Positions 1 through 9,372 of a stretch of DNA of 64,000 bases are shown here, one piece after another. The notes under the pieces are model-generated. The model made no database searches. It was not told the origin of the DNA and saw only the letters and a program-made list of their open reading frames with translations. The stretch is from Bradyrhizobium glycinis (GTDB taxonomy: Bacteria; Pseudomonadota; Alphaproteobacteria; Rhizobiales; Xanthobacteraceae): contig NZ_JACCHQ010000004.1 of NCBI RefSeq assembly GCF_016031655.1, positions 186,001 to 250,000 of the forward strand. Direction: 5' to 3'. The position numbers were made by a program, and so were the translations under genes. The first letter of the stretch is position 1. Every line of letters starts with the position of its first letter.

Positions 1-739
1 TCGCGAGCTTGGGTAGCACGGCGATGCCGAGCCCCGCTTCGACCAGGCCAAGCGAACCGGAGAGGTGAGCGACCTCATAGGACCAGTTCAGCTGCAGGCC
101 GTGCCGCGCCAGCGCGTTGTCGATCAGCGCACGATTGCCGCTGTTGCGGCCGACGGTGATGACCCGGTGCGGCACGATCTCCGGCCAGCTGACCTGTTTG
201 CGCGATGCCAGCGGATGGTCATGACGGCAGGCGAGGACGAAAGGATCCTCCACCAGCTTCTCGAACTCGATCTCGGCATGCGAGGCGCCGATGAAGTTGA
301 TGCCGAAATCGGCCTCGCCGCGCGCGACCGCTTCCAGTCCCTCGTTGGCACCGATGTCGAGGATCCGGATGCGAATGCGCGGATAGGCTTCGGCAAACCG
401 GCCGATCGCGCGCGGAAGGAAGTAGAACACCGCGGTCGGCACCGCCGCCACCGAGACCAGGCCCGAACTTCGCGCGCCAATATCTTGGATGGCGAGCACC
501 GAGGTCTCGAACTCGTCGATGAGGCGGCGCACCTTCGGCAGGAAGTCGCGGCCCGTCATGGTGAGATTGACGTGGCGCGTCGAGCGCTCGAGCAGTGGCG
601 CACCGAGGCCTTCTTCCAGCTTCTGAATGCGCCGGCTGAGCGCGGGCTGGGACAGGTTCAGCGCCTTGGCGGTGCGGACGAAGCTTCCCGTCTCCGCCAC
701 CGTGATGAAGGCCTTGAGGTCGAGCAGTTCCGCGTTCAT
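1..739 (-). CDS. LysR-family transcriptional regulator (partial, C-terminus off left edge)
   Basis: Reading leftward from the ATG at 739 gives an uninterrupted frame of 246 codons that leaves the window without a stop. The first 60 residues form the typical LysR winged helix (FITVAETGSFVRTAKALNLS, then QPALSRRIQKLEE). A type-2 periplasmic-binding-like effector domain follows. The gene diverges from the PrpF-type isomerase at 858, so it probably controls that gene and the following carboxylate transporter in response to a tricarboxylate-like ligand. The family call is secure; the ligand and target are inferred from position only. Confidence 0.9.
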   Translation of the reverse strand, partial: MNAELLDLKAFITVAETGSFVRTAKALNLSQPALSRRIQKLEEGLGAPLLERSTRHVNLTMTGRDFLPKVRRLIDEFETSVLAIQDIGARSSGLVSVAAVPTAVFYFLPRAIGRFAEAYPRIRIRILDIGANEGLEAVARGEADFGINFIGASHAEIEFEKLVEDPFVLACRHDHPLASRKQVSWPEIVPHRVITVGRNSGNRALIDNALARHGLQLNWSYEVAHLSGSLGLVEAGLGIAVLPKLA

Positions 740-770
740 GGCCCTCTCCAATTATACCGATATACGAAAT

Positions 771-785
771 AATACCTCAGATATT
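771..785. promoter_or_regulatory. Possible LysR-type operator in the divergent promoter region
   Basis: AATACCTCAGATATT is an AATA-N7-TATT dyad in the 118-bp AT-rich gap between the lysR gene and the prpF-like gene. LysR proteins usually bind short interrupted dyads in such gaps. The match to the classical T-N11-A pattern is not exact, so this is only a candidate. Confidence 0.25.
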
Positions 786-857
786 TGCATTTCACAAAAG
801 AGTTCTGCCGGGGGATGCTCTGGCCGGCGCGAAGTTGTCGCCGAACGGAACAGCTCT

Positions 858-1931
858 ATGAACGATCAGATTGCCATTCCCTGTGTGGTTATGCGCGGGG
901 GGACCTCGCGCGGGCCGTTCTTCCTGGCCCGCGATCTTCCGGCCGACGCAAGGTCGCGTGATGCGGTTCTGCTGTCGGTGATGGGAGGCGGACACGACCT
1001 CGGAATCGACGGGATCGGCGGCGGCAACGCCGTCATCAACAAAGTCGCGATCGTTGGACCGGCATCGGTGTCCGGCGCCGACGTCGACTACCTGTTCGCG
1101 CAGGTGCGTGTTCGCGAAGGGATCGTCGATACCTCGCCGAACTGCGGAAACATGCTGGCGGCGGTTGGGCCATTCGCCATCGAGGCCGGTCTGGTCGCCG
1201 CCGCCGCAGATCGCACCCATGTACGCATCCACAACGTCAACACCGGTAAGCTGATCGACGCGACGGTCGCCACGCCGGGAGGACGGGTGACCTACGACGG
1301 CGAGGCGCAAATCGACGGTGTGCCGGGAACGGCCGCGCCGATCGAGCTGTCGTTCCCCAACGCGGCCGGCGCACGCACCGGTCGTCTCCTGCCGACGGGA
1401 CGAGCCTCCGACACGATCAACGGAATCGACGTGACCTGCCTTGACGCGGCGATGCCGGTCATGCTGGTCCGTGCGGCGGATCTGGGATGGAGCGGCCGCG
1501 AGGCCCCCTCCGACTTTGCCGACAGCAGTTTTCGCGCGCGTCTCGAGGACCTGCGGATCGAGGCCGGACGCCGGATGGGCTTTCCCAATCCCGCCTCGAT
1601 GGTGATCCCGAAGCCGGTTCTGATCGCGCCCGCGAGCGGGGCGACGTTGAACGTCAGGTACTTCATGCCGCACGACTGCCACAGCGCGCTGGCGGTCACC
1701 GGCGCGGTCGCGATCGCGACCGCATGCGTCACGCCCGGAACGATCGCCGCAGAGATGGCCGGAAAGCTGGCGCCGCCGGTGCCGATCGCGCTGGCCCATC
1801 CCTCCGGCCAGCTCGTGGTCAGGCTCGAGCCGGGCCCGGTTGCCCGGGTGCTGCGGACGGCCCGGCGGATCTTCGAGGGCCACGTCTTCGCGCGCCGGTC
1901 ACACGTGCCTCATTCGGTGCTGGCGGCCTGA
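858..1931 (+). CDS. PrpF-family isomerase (4-oxalomesaconate tautomerase / aconitate isomerase-like)
   Basis: A 357-residue protein of the PrpF/GalD/LigU family, diaminopimelate-epimerase-like enzymes that move a double bond in a tricarboxylate. The N-terminal VMRGGTSRGPFF motif is diagnostic. The likely acid/base residues are Lys62 (INKVAIVG) and Cys96 (TSPNCGNM). Known members act on 4-oxalomesaconate (gallate/protocatechuate 4,5-cleavage) or trans-aconitate (methylcitrate cycle). No other gene of either pathway is nearby, so the substrate is open. The ATG at 858 was chosen because the longer open frame upstream runs back into the lysR gene. It is followed 55 bp later by a DctA-type transporter, suggesting an uptake-plus-isomerisation pair. 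Confidence 0.88.
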   Translation: MNDQIAIPCVVMRGGTSRGPFFLARDLPADARSRDAVLLSVMGGGHDLGIDGIGGGNAVINKVAIVGPASVSGADVDYLFAQVRVREGIVDTSPNCGNMLAAVGPFAIEAGLVAAAADRTHVRIHNVNTGKLIDATVATPGGRVTYDGEAQIDGVPGTAAPIELSFPNAAGARTGRLLPTGRASDTINGIDVTCLDAAMPVMLVRAADLGWSGREAPSDFADSSFRARLEDLRIEAGRRMGFPNPASMVIPKPVLIAPASGATLNVRYFMPHDCHSALAVTGAVAIATACVTPGTIAAEMAGKLAPPVPIALAHPSGQLVVRLEPGPVARVLRTARRIFEGHVFARRSHVPHSVLAA

Positions 1932-1986
1932 GCCCCGCCGCCTATCGAAGCCATCACAAAAAATCAGAGCCATGGGAGAGATGAGA

Positions 1987-3372
1987 ATGCACAAGGAAGC
2001 GCAGGTTGGCCACGCCAACATCGAAGCGGGAAAACCATTCTACCGGATTCTCTATGTCCAGGTGCTGATTGGCCTCGCGCTCGGTGTCCTCACCGGTCAC
2101 TTCTGGCCTGAATTCGGTGCCGCGCTAAAACCCTTCGGCGACGGCTTCGTCAAGCTGGTCAAGATGATGATCGCGCCGATCGTGTTCTGCACCATCGTGA
2201 GCGGCATCACCAGCATCAGCGATTCCCGAGAGGTCGGCCGCACGCTGGTGAAGTCCATGGCGCTGTTCTACCTGCTGACCGTGCTCGCATTGCTGGCCGG
2301 GCTGGTCGCCGTTTGGCTGATCCAGCCGGGCGTCGGCATGCATGTTTCCGTCAGCACGCTGGATCCGTCGGTGGCTGCGAAATTCACCAAGCAGGCCAGC
2401 GCGACCGGATTTACGGAGTTCATGCTGCACATCATCCCGCATTCGTTCTTCGGAGCGTTCGCCGACGGTGAAGTGCTGCCGGTCCTGCTGATCTCGATCC
2501 TGATCGCCTTCGGCCTCAGCCGAGCCGGCGACGGAGGCGTGGTGGTGACCAAGGCGGTGACCTCGTTCTCTCACGTGCTGTTCGTGGCCTTCGGCTTCAT
2601 CATGAAGCTCGCTCCGCTCGGCGCCTTCGGCGCCATGGCGTTCACCGTGGGCCGCTATGGCATCCGCTCGATCGGCTCACTCGGACTGCTGATCCTGACG
2701 TTCTACATCGCCTGTTCCGTGTTCGTGGTGGTCGTGCTTGGCACGCTGGCGCGACTGAACGGCTTCAGCCTGTGGAAGACCATCCGCTACTTCAAGGAAG
2801 AATTGCTGATCGTGCTAGGCACCTCGTCGTCGGAGCCGGCGCTGCCTGGCGCGCTGCGCAAGCTGGAGCAGCTCGGATGCCGCAAGGGCGTCTCGGGGCT
2901 CGTGCTGCCGATGGGCTATTCCTTCAATCTGGACGGCAGCGCCATCTATCTCACCCTGGCGTCCATCTTCATCGCGCAGGCCTGCGACATTCACCTGTCG
3001 TGGGGACAGATCGCCGCGATGCTCGGGCTGATGCTGCTGACGTCCAAAGGGGCGGCCGGCGTCACCGGCAGCGGCTTTGTCGCGCTTGTCGCGACGCTTT
3101 CGGTGATGCCGGATCTGCCCGTGACAGGCGTGGCACTGCTCGTCGGCATCGATCGCTTCATGTCGGAGGCGCGGGCGCTGACCAGCATGGTCAGCAATTG
3201 CGTGGCGTCCATCACCATTTCGCTGTGGGAGAATGCCTGTGACCGCGAGGTGTTGGCCCGTGAACTCGGCCAGGGCAGCACGCCTGCGGCCGCGGCCGCG
3301 CCGGCGATCGCTGCGGCGCCCCTGGTGCGGGAGGACAAGAGCTGGATTTCGACGACCCAATCGGCCGCGTGA
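1987..3372 (+). CDS. dctA: DctA-type dicarboxylate/amino acid:cation symporter
   Basis: A 461-residue inner-membrane carrier of the DAACS family, which imports C4-dicarboxylates or related acids with H+ or Na+. Hallmarks are FVKLVKMMIAPIVFCTIVSG near residues 50-70, the serine-rich re-entrant loop TSSSEPALPGALRKL, and GYSFNLDGSAIYLTL. The ATG at 1987 sits 6 bases after GGAGAG; the in-frame ATG at 1981 abuts that sequence and is less likely. The tail is alanine-rich. Linkage to the PrpF-type isomerase suggests a tricarboxylate or unsaturated-acid substrate rather than the main succinate carrier. The family is certain, the substrate is not. Confidence 0.88.
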   Translation: MHKEAQVGHANIEAGKPFYRILYVQVLIGLALGVLTGHFWPEFGAALKPFGDGFVKLVKMMIAPIVFCTIVSGITSISDSREVGRTLVKSMALFYLLTVLALLAGLVAVWLIQPGVGMHVSVSTLDPSVAAKFTKQASATGFTEFMLHIIPHSFFGAFADGEVLPVLLISILIAFGLSRAGDGGVVVTKAVTSFSHVLFVAFGFIMKLAPLGAFGAMAFTVGRYGIRSIGSLGLLILTFYIACSVFVVVVLGTLARLNGFSLWKTIRYFKEELLIVLGTSSSEPALPGALRKLEQLGCRKGVSGLVLPMGYSFNLDGSAIYLTLASIFIAQACDIHLSWGQIAAMLGLMLLTSKGAAGVTGSGFVALVATLSVMPDLPVTGVALLVGIDRFMSEARALTSMVSNCVASITISLWENACDREVLARELGQGSTPAAAAAPAIAAAPLVREDKSWISTTQSAA

Positions 3373-3392
3373 CGCCCGCGCCGGATCTTGCC

Positions 3393-5303
3393 CTAGTTGG
3401 ACTTGGCGTTTTCTTTGGCGTTTTCCTTGGCATTCTCCGCCGTCGGCGATCCGTCGGGGCGCTTTCCGCCCCCCGTGATCCGCTGCTTGAGGAGATCGAG
3501 GAAGGGAGACGCCGCCGGCGACTGCCGGATCAGGCTTTCGGGATCGGGAAAGATCAGGGGATCGTCCCAGGGGCCCTGCACCATGAAGGGCAACTGAAAG
3601 CCGGACGCCGTGTTGAGGCTCGCCACGCCTTTCATGTCGTATTCGCGGGTCGGCACCGAGGCGGTGCCGGTCAGCGTGATCTTGGCCGCCGGGCCCTCGA
3701 TGCGGATGTCTTCGGCGGTGGCGATGCCGTCGGAGAATTTCACCGAGATCGTGAGCTTGTCGTATGGCGTCGAGCCGTTGCGGAAATTGCCGCCGCCCGA
3801 CAGTGGCCGCCGCTCCAGACGTTTCAGCAGCTGCTCGGCATTGAAGCCCGCGATCGCGCCGTTATGCCCGGTCACGGTGGCGCTGCCGTCGAGCGACTGC
3901 ACGAGGCCGAACGGGCTCGAGCCCGAGGCGAAGAGCGAGACGTTGATATTGCCGCGGCCGGACAGCTTGTTGAGGCCGAACAGCTCGGTGGCGCAGGCCT
4001 GCAGATCCACGTCGGTGAACTGGAATTGCGCCTTGATGTCGGCGACCGTATCGGACCGCGCGATGCCGAACGAGCCCTTCGCGATACCGCCATAGACCTG
4101 CGCCTCGCCGACCGAGAGCGCCAGCGTGCCGTTGCGCAAATTGGCGCCGATCGCGGTGCGGCCGAGTCTCGTGGGCCCGACCGTCAGCTTGGCCGCCGAC
4201 AGGCGCATGTCGAGGTCGGTGGTCGACAATCCCTGGAGATCGAACAGCTGCCTGTTCCACTCGCGCGCGCCGCTCGCGAGCAGGCGGAACGTTGAGATAT
4301 AAGGTGTGAAGTCGAGCGCGTCGGCGGCGAGCGTGGCCTGCAGCGTCTGCCGCCCGTTATTGGCGTAGGTCATGACGCCCTCGGCGGCATTGCCGTCGAG
4401 CTCGACGTTGACATTGGTGAGCGCGATCGAGGCGCCGACGACGTTGGCGCGCGCCTTCAGCACGAAGCGGCCGAAGCCGCCGCTGCCGGGCTGCGGCTGC
4501 CCGGTCCAGCGCAGCGCGTTGCGCAAGGACGGGCTGTCCACCGTGAGCGTGCCCTCCATCATCGGGCTGGTGCGGTTGGCGACGCTGCCGTCGAAGGCGA
4601 GCTTGAGCGGCGCGCTGGCGATGCGCGCCTTCAGGCCGGATCGCTCGCCGGAGAGGGCAGCGACGAAATCGGAAAAGCTGATCGAGCCGTCGACACGCTC
4701 GCCGCGCCAGTCGAACTGCCCGGTCGCGGCAAAGGAGCGCGAGATCGAAGGCCAGGCCAGCGACAGGTCGATGTCCTCGAGCTTCTCGGTGGCATGCGTG
4801 GCAACGTCCTCGTAATCGAGCACGCCGTCCTGGATGCGGATTTCGGAGAACGAGACCTGGTTCTCGGCCCCGGGCTTCATGGTGCGTGCGATGGTCTGGA
4901 TGAAGGGCGTCCAGTTGCTCTCGCCGTCCGGCTTCAGGCTGACGTGAATGCGCGGCCGCAGCAGCGTCAGGTCGGCGATCTCGAAACGTTGCAGCAAGAG
5001 CGGCAGCAGCCGCAAATTCGCGGTGAGCACGTCGACCTGGAGCGCGGGAGCGCTGGTGCCGCCGCCCTTGAGGCCGACGTCGCGGAAGGAGATGTAGCTC
5101 GCCGGAAGCACGGAGATGTCGATGCTGCCTGCCACATTGAGCTCGAGCCCGGTGACGTCGCGGATCTGCGCTTCGACCGCCTTGCGCAGCGCGTCGCGGT
5201 TGATGAGCCAGGAGGTCGCGATCAGGGCGATCAGCGCGATGCCGAGCAGCGCCGCGATCGGCGTCCCGAGGCGCTTCATTCCTTGGGCCATGGTCAATGG
5301 CAT
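3393..5303 (-). CDS. AsmA-family protein
   Basis: A 636-residue protein with one N-terminal membrane anchor (about residues 14-34, LGTPIAALLGIALIALIATS) and a long, beta-rich periplasmic part. AsmA/TamB-like proteins are envelope proteins thought to help move lipids to, or assemble, the outer membrane. The N-terminal AsmA segment (RDVTGLELNVAGSIDISVLP) and the C-terminal AsmA_2 region (VQSLDGSATVTGHNGAIAGF) are recognisable. The C-terminus ends in the short repeat AENAKENAKENAKSN. It converges on the dctA gene with 20 bases between stops. Starting at the downstream Met (MKRLGT) is possible. Confidence 0.85.
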   Translation of the reverse strand: MPLTMAQGMKRLGTPIAALLGIALIALIATSWLINRDALRKAVEAQIRDVTGLELNVAGSIDISVLPASYISFRDVGLKGGGTSAPALQVDVLTANLRLLPLLLQRFEIADLTLLRPRIHVSLKPDGESNWTPFIQTIARTMKPGAENQVSFSEIRIQDGVLDYEDVATHATEKLEDIDLSLAWPSISRSFAATGQFDWRGERVDGSISFSDFVAALSGERSGLKARIASAPLKLAFDGSVANRTSPMMEGTLTVDSPSLRNALRWTGQPQPGSGGFGRFVLKARANVVGASIALTNVNVELDGNAAEGVMTYANNGRQTLQATLAADALDFTPYISTFRLLASGAREWNRQLFDLQGLSTTDLDMRLSAAKLTVGPTRLGRTAIGANLRNGTLALSVGEAQVYGGIAKGSFGIARSDTVADIKAQFQFTDVDLQACATELFGLNKLSGRGNINVSLFASGSSPFGLVQSLDGSATVTGHNGAIAGFNAEQLLKRLERRPLSGGGNFRNGSTPYDKLTISVKFSDGIATAEDIRIEGPAAKITLTGTASVPTREYDMKGVASLNTASGFQLPFMVQGPWDDPLIFPDPESLIRQSPAASPFLDLLKQRITGGGKRPDGSPTAENAKENAKENAKSN

Positions 5304-5575
5304 GTCCTGATCGGGTTGGTCGTTGGAGCCAGAAGGGCGGGCCGCGAAAGCTTGCGTGCGCCCAGATCCTATGGTGTTAAGTGCCGCAACTTGATGGGTT
5401 TTCTTGACGCTTTCAAGGCCGCTGCACGGTTATGCCCACGGCATGAGCAGCTTCTATCACCCAGGGGCGGAGCGGAGAACCCCGTATCATTGACGGCTTC
5501 GGACCATTTCGCCTAATAATCGCCGCCAATGAGGCACGACGCCCGCCAGCCGAAGGTTCAGTCGAGGTTTTTTGC

Positions 5576-6283
5576 ATGAACAAGGTCTATCCCGACGCCA
5601 AGTCGGCGCTCGACGGCATTCTACGAGACAACATGATGATCATGTCGGGCGGCTTCGGCCTCTGCGGCATTGCCGAGGAGCTGTCGGACGCGATCCGGGA
5701 GTCCGGCGTCAAGGGCCTGACCGTGGTCTCCAACAATGCCGGCGTCGACGGGATCGGCCTCAGCCGCCTGCTCGAAACCCGCCAGATCAAGAAGATGATC
5801 TCGTCCTATGTCGGCGAGAACAAGCTGTTCGCCCAGCAATACCTCGCCGGCGAGCTGGAACTCGAATTCAATCCGCAGGGCACGCTGGCCGAGCGCATCC
5901 GCGCCGGCGGCGCCGGCATCCCGGCCTTCTACACCAAGACTGGCGTCGGCACGCTGATCGCCGAAGGCAAGGAAGTGAAGGAATTCGACGGCGAGAAGTA
6001 CCTGATGGAGCGCGGCCTATTCGCCGACCTCGCCATCGTGCACGCCTGGAAGGGCGACACCGCCGGCAACCTGATCTACCGCAAGACCGCGCGTAACTTT
6101 AACCCGATGATGGCGACCGCCGCGAAGATCACGGTGGCCGAGGTCGAGCATCTGGTTCCGGCCGGTGAACTCAATCCCGACCACATCCACACGCCCGGCA
6201 TCTTCGTGAAGCGCATCGTCGAGGTCGGCACGGCCAAGAAGCGCATCGAATTCCGCAACACCCGCCCGCGCCCCGCCGCTTAA
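5576..6283 (+). CDS. scoA: 3-oxoacid CoA-transferase, subunit A
   Basis: The 235-residue alpha subunit of a succinyl-CoA:3-ketoacid CoA-transferase (SCOT, CoA-transferase family I). The enzyme activates acetoacetate with CoA from succinyl-CoA, as used in ketone-body and polyhydroxybutyrate turnover. The glycine-rich segment MSGGFGLCGIAEEL (residues 22-35) and the TVVSNNAG motif are typical. Subunit B follows 18 bases downstream. The start is supported by family length and the following RDNMMIMSGGF context. The product is cytoplasmic. Confidence 0.93.
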   Translation: MNKVYPDAKSALDGILRDNMMIMSGGFGLCGIAEELSDAIRESGVKGLTVVSNNAGVDGIGLSRLLETRQIKKMISSYVGENKLFAQQYLAGELELEFNPQGTLAERIRAGGAGIPAFYTKTGVGTLIAEGKEVKEFDGEKYLMERGLFADLAIVHAWKGDTAGNLIYRKTARNFNPMMATAAKITVAEVEHLVPAGELNPDHIHTPGIFVKRIVEVGTAKKRIEFRNTRPRPAA

Positions 6284-6301
6284 GCGCAACAGGAGACTCA
6301 T

Positions 6302-6952
6302 ATGGCCTGGACCCGTGAACAGATGGCCGCGCGCGCCGCGAAGGAATTGCGCGACGGCTATTACGTCAACCTCGGCATCGGCATCCCGACGCTGGTCTCG
6401 AACTACATCCCCGATGGCATGGATGTCTCCTTGCAGAGCGAGAACGGCATGCTCGGCATGGGGCCGTTCCCCTATGAGGGCGAGGAAGACGCCGATCTCA
6501 TCAACGCCGGCAAGCAGACGGTGAGCGAGCTGCCATCGACCTCGTATTTCTCGAGCGCGGATTCCTTCGGCATGATCCGCGGCGGCCACATGGATCTATC
6601 GATCCTCGGCGCCATGCAGGTGGCCCAGAACGGCGATCTCGCCAACTGGATGATCCCCGGCAAGATGGTCAAGGGCATGGGCGGCGCGATGGATCTCGTC
6701 GCCGGCGTCAAGCGCGTCGTCGTGGTGATGGAGCATTCGGCCAAGGACGGCCCGAAGCTGCTGAAAAAGTGCAATCTGCCGCTGACCGGCGAGCGCGTGG
6801 TCGACATGGTCGTCACCGATCTCGCCGTCTTCACCATCGACAAGCATGGCACCGGCGGCATGGCGCTGATCGAGCTCGCCGACGGCGTCTCGCTCGACGA
6901 GGTCAAGGCCAAGACCGAAGCCGAATTCCGCGTCGCGCTGAAGAATACGTAA
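6302..6952 (+). CDS. scoB: 3-oxoacid CoA-transferase, subunit B
   Basis: The 216-residue beta subunit of the SCOT-type CoA-transferase encoded by the preceding gene. The catalytic glutamate that forms the acyl-CoA thioester intermediate is Glu47 in [10 protein letters not shown]. The nucleotide/CoA-binding region LGIGIPTLV (about 24-32) is intact. AGGAGA lies just before the ATG. The gene forms a two-subunit operon with scoA, and a GNAT gene follows after 21 bases. Confidence 0.93.
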   Translation: MAWTREQMAARAAKELRDGYYVNLGIGIPTLVSNYIPDGMDVSLQSENGMLGMGPFPYEGEEDADLINAGKQTVSELPSTSYFSSADSFGMIRGGHMDLSILGAMQVAQNGDLANWMIPGKMVKGMGGAMDLVAGVKRVVVVMEHSAKDGPKLLKKCNLPLTGERVVDMVVTDLAVFTIDKHGTGGMALIELADGVSLDEVKAKTEAEFRVALKNT

Positions 6953-6973
6953 GGTCGCCGTAAAGGGGCGCGC

Positions 6974-7609
6974 ATGACGATACGGTCCGCGCGTCCCGAA
7001 GATGCCGAATTCATCGCACAAACCATCCTGAATTCCATGCGCGGCCACCGGCCGCGCGGCTGGTTCGACGTGGCGCTCGGCTGGCCGGAAGCGGAGTGCC
7101 TCGCTTTCGTCGCGGGCGTCGCCGTCGCACGGGCGGTGTCGATGTGGCACGTTTCGCAGTTCCTGGTCGCCGAGATCGATGGCAAGCCCGCTGCTGCACT
7201 TTGCGCCGTGCCGGCGGCCGGCACCGGATCTGCGGCATGGCGCGCGATCGAAGAGGTCAGTCTCTCAATTGGGCTCACGGCGTCAGAGCTCGACGCCATC
7301 CGCCAGCGTGGTGCTTATTCGCGAGCTTGCTGGGTCCAGGGCGGCGAGGGCGACTGGATGATCGAGCATGTCGCGACTGACCCTGCCTATCGTGGTCGCG
7401 GCTTGATGCAGGCGTTGATCGCGCATGCGCTGGACAAAGGGCGGGCAGCGGGGTTTGCCCGGACGACGATATCGTTCCTGATCGGCAACGAGCCGGCCGA
7501 GCGCGCCTACTCGAAGGCGGGCTTTGTCTTCGTCGAAGAGAAGCGCGATCCGAATTTCGAGGCAATCATCGGCGCACCCGGCTTTCGCATGTTCGCGCGG
7601 AAGATTTGA
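6974..7609 (+). CDS. GNAT-family N-acetyltransferase
   Basis: A 211-residue GCN5-related N-acetyltransferase. The acetyl-CoA pyrophosphate-binding motif A is visible as VATDPAYRGRGLMQALIAHA (about residues 135-154), followed by NEPAERAYSKAGF (motif B). The N-terminal part is longer than in minimal GNATs and carries a non-family insert (about residues 35-110). It is co-oriented with scoAB at short spacing, so it may be co-transcribed. The acceptor substrate cannot be told. Confidence 0.85.
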   Translation: MTIRSARPEDAEFIAQTILNSMRGHRPRGWFDVALGWPEAECLAFVAGVAVARAVSMWHVSQFLVAEIDGKPAAALCAVPAAGTGSAAWRAIEEVSLSIGLTASELDAIRQRGAYSRACWVQGGEGDWMIEHVATDPAYRGRGLMQALIAHALDKGRAAGFARTTISFLIGNEPAERAYSKAGFVFVEEKRDPNFEAIIGAPGFRMFARKI

Positions 7610-7659
7610 GCAGGTTGCAGGCGCCGCGAGCGCCATGAATGTGCGGACGATGTGCCCCT

Positions 7660-9372
7660 TCAAGCGGGGCCGCTCGGCACCTCGGAGAACCGGGTCAGCC
7701 AGGCAACCGGGCCGATGCTCGCCGCGATGATCAGGAGGGCCGCGAGTGCGCCGTCCTCGAAATTGCCGCGGCTTGCGTACTGGTAGATCGACGTGGACAA
7801 TGTTTCGACGTTGAGGGGCCGCAAGAGCAGCGTTGCCGGGAGCTCCTTCAGACAATCGACGAACATGATGATGACGGCGCCAAGCATCGCCGGCCGGAGC
7901 AACGGCAGATAGATCTGCCTCAACATGACCGCCTGGCCTGCGCCGACCGCGCGCGCGCTCTCGTCATAGTCGCTCGGAATGCTGTCGAACCCGGCCTTGA
8001 TCATGCCGACCGGCACGGCCAGAAAACGAATCGTGTAGGCGATCACGACGGCCATCCCGGAGCCGACCAGGACCAGCCCGGGAAGGGAACGTCCGGTCCA
8101 GGTCGCGACCGCGCTCAGCGCATTGTCGACCGCCAGGACCGGGGTGAGCAGGCCGAGAGCGATGACGAGGCCCGGCAGCGCGTATCCGGCCTGCGCGATG
8201 CTCAGCGCGACATATCGCAGAGGATCCGGCCGCAAGCGGTGCGCGATCGTCGTGGCGAGCGCAAGCATCAGCGCCATGAGCGTCGCGAGCCCCGCAAAGG
8301 CAAACGAATGGAAGGTGTGGCGCCACAGGAGCGGGTCGAAATTCGCAAGCAGGCCGCGACCGAGAGCCTGATGCGCCAGATAGAGCAGCGGTACCACGAA
8401 ACCGATCAGCACCGGCAGCACGCAGACCGCGAACGCGATCGACGCTCTTGCGCCCGACAGCGGGGTTCGCTGCCTCACATGCGGGCTTTCGGCCGAGAAT
8501 TCGATGTTGGCGTTGCGGCGGCCGTAGCGCTCCATCGCGATCAGGCCGGCGACGATCGCAAGCATCAGGCATGCGAGCTGCGCTGCACCGGCAAGGCTGC
8601 CGCGGTTGAGCCAGGTGGTGAAGATCGAGACGGTCAGCGTGCGGATGCCGAGATATTCGCTGGCTCCGATGTCGTTGAGCGTTTCCAGCGCGACCAGCGC
8701 CACGCCGACCGCCAGCGCCGGCCGCGCCATCGGCAGTGAAACGCGCCACAAGATGGTCCATCGGCCGGCGCCCAGCGTCGTGGCCGCTTCCGCGAATTCG
8801 GCTGACTGAATCTGGAACGTCGCGCGCGCCGAGAGATAGACGTAAGGGTAGAGCACGAGCCCGATCACGAAGATGGCGCCCGGCAGCGAGCGGAGGTTGG
8901 GCAGAAGGCCGAGGGCATCACCCAGCGGCAGCCAGATCGCCAGTGTGCGATGCACCAGGCCCAGCGGTTCGAACAGATCGGCATAGACGTACGCCGCAAG
9001 ATAGGTCGGAATTGCCAGCGGCAGCGGCATCAGCCACAGCAGCAAGCCTCGGCCGGCAAAATCGTGCCGCGACATCACCCACGCAGTGCCGGCGCCGATC
9101 AAAAGTGTGACCGCGCCGACCCCGACGAGCAGAAGGGCCGTGTCGAGAAGGGCGGCCGGCAACACGTAGTTGATCAGGTCGTGCCACACATCGGACGCCG
9201 GCTGCAAAGCCAGCGAAACGATCGAGATCACGGGCGCCGCGACCAGGATCGCGGTTGCGATCGCGATGGCGGTTGCGGCGCGCCCGGCGTGCACACGGCC
9301 CCTCGCGCGAGGCCGTGTGCTCGTTGCTTCCAGCGGTTTGACAGACGTGGGCCGCCAGAGATCAGTTGTCAA
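7660..9372 (-). CDS. fbpB: Ferric iron ABC transporter permease (FbpB/FutB type)
   Basis: A roughly 570-residue inner-membrane permease with about 12 membrane helices and two copies of the BPD_transp_1 domain, as in fused FbpB-type iron permeases. The second half carries an EAA-like loop (DYDESARAVGAGQAVMLRQI YLPLLRPA region). The start is uncertain. TTG at 9372 overlaps the end of the binding-protein gene by 11 bases and has AAGG upstream; GTG at 9294 would give 544 residues. No ATPase gene lies next to it: the convergent GNAT gene follows after about 50 bases, so the ATPase must be encoded elsewhere. Confidence 0.85.
   Translation of the reverse strand: MTTDLWRPTSVKPLEATSTRPRARGRVHAGRAATAIAIATAILVAAPVISIVSLALQPASDVWHDLINYVLPAALLDTALLLVGVGAVTLLIGAGTAWVMSRHDFAGRGLLLWLMPLPLAIPTYLAAYVYADLFEPLGLVHRTLAIWLPLGDALGLLPNLRSLPGAIFVIGLVLYPYVYLSARATFQIQSAEFAEAATTLGAGRWTILWRVSLPMARPALAVGVALVALETLNDIGASEYLGIRTLTVSIFTTWLNRGSLAGAAQLACLMLAIVAGLIAMERYGRRNANIEFSAESPHVRQRTPLSGARASIAFAVCVLPVLIGFVVPLLYLAHQALGRGLLANFDPLLWRHTFHSFAFAGLATLMALMLALATTIAHRLRPDPLRYVALSIAQAGYALPGLVIALGLLTPVLAVDNALSAVATWTGRSLPGLVLVGSGMAVVIAYTIRFLAVPVGMIKAGFDSIPSDYDESARAVGAGQAVMLRQIYLPLLRPAMLGAVIIMFVDCLKELPATLLLRPLNVETLSTSIYQYASRGNFEDGALAALLIIAASIGPVAWLTRFSEVPSGPA

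Noticed and set aside
792..1883. Long minus-strand open frame over the prpF-like gene
   Set aside because: Arg/Asp/Gly-rich translation without family features. It is antisense to an intact PrpF-family protein with conserved active-site residues.
5400..5435. TTGACG-N17/18-GGTTAT as a promoter for scoA
   Set aside because: The -35 is good, but the -10 is poor and it lies about 140 bases from the start; not strong enough to list.
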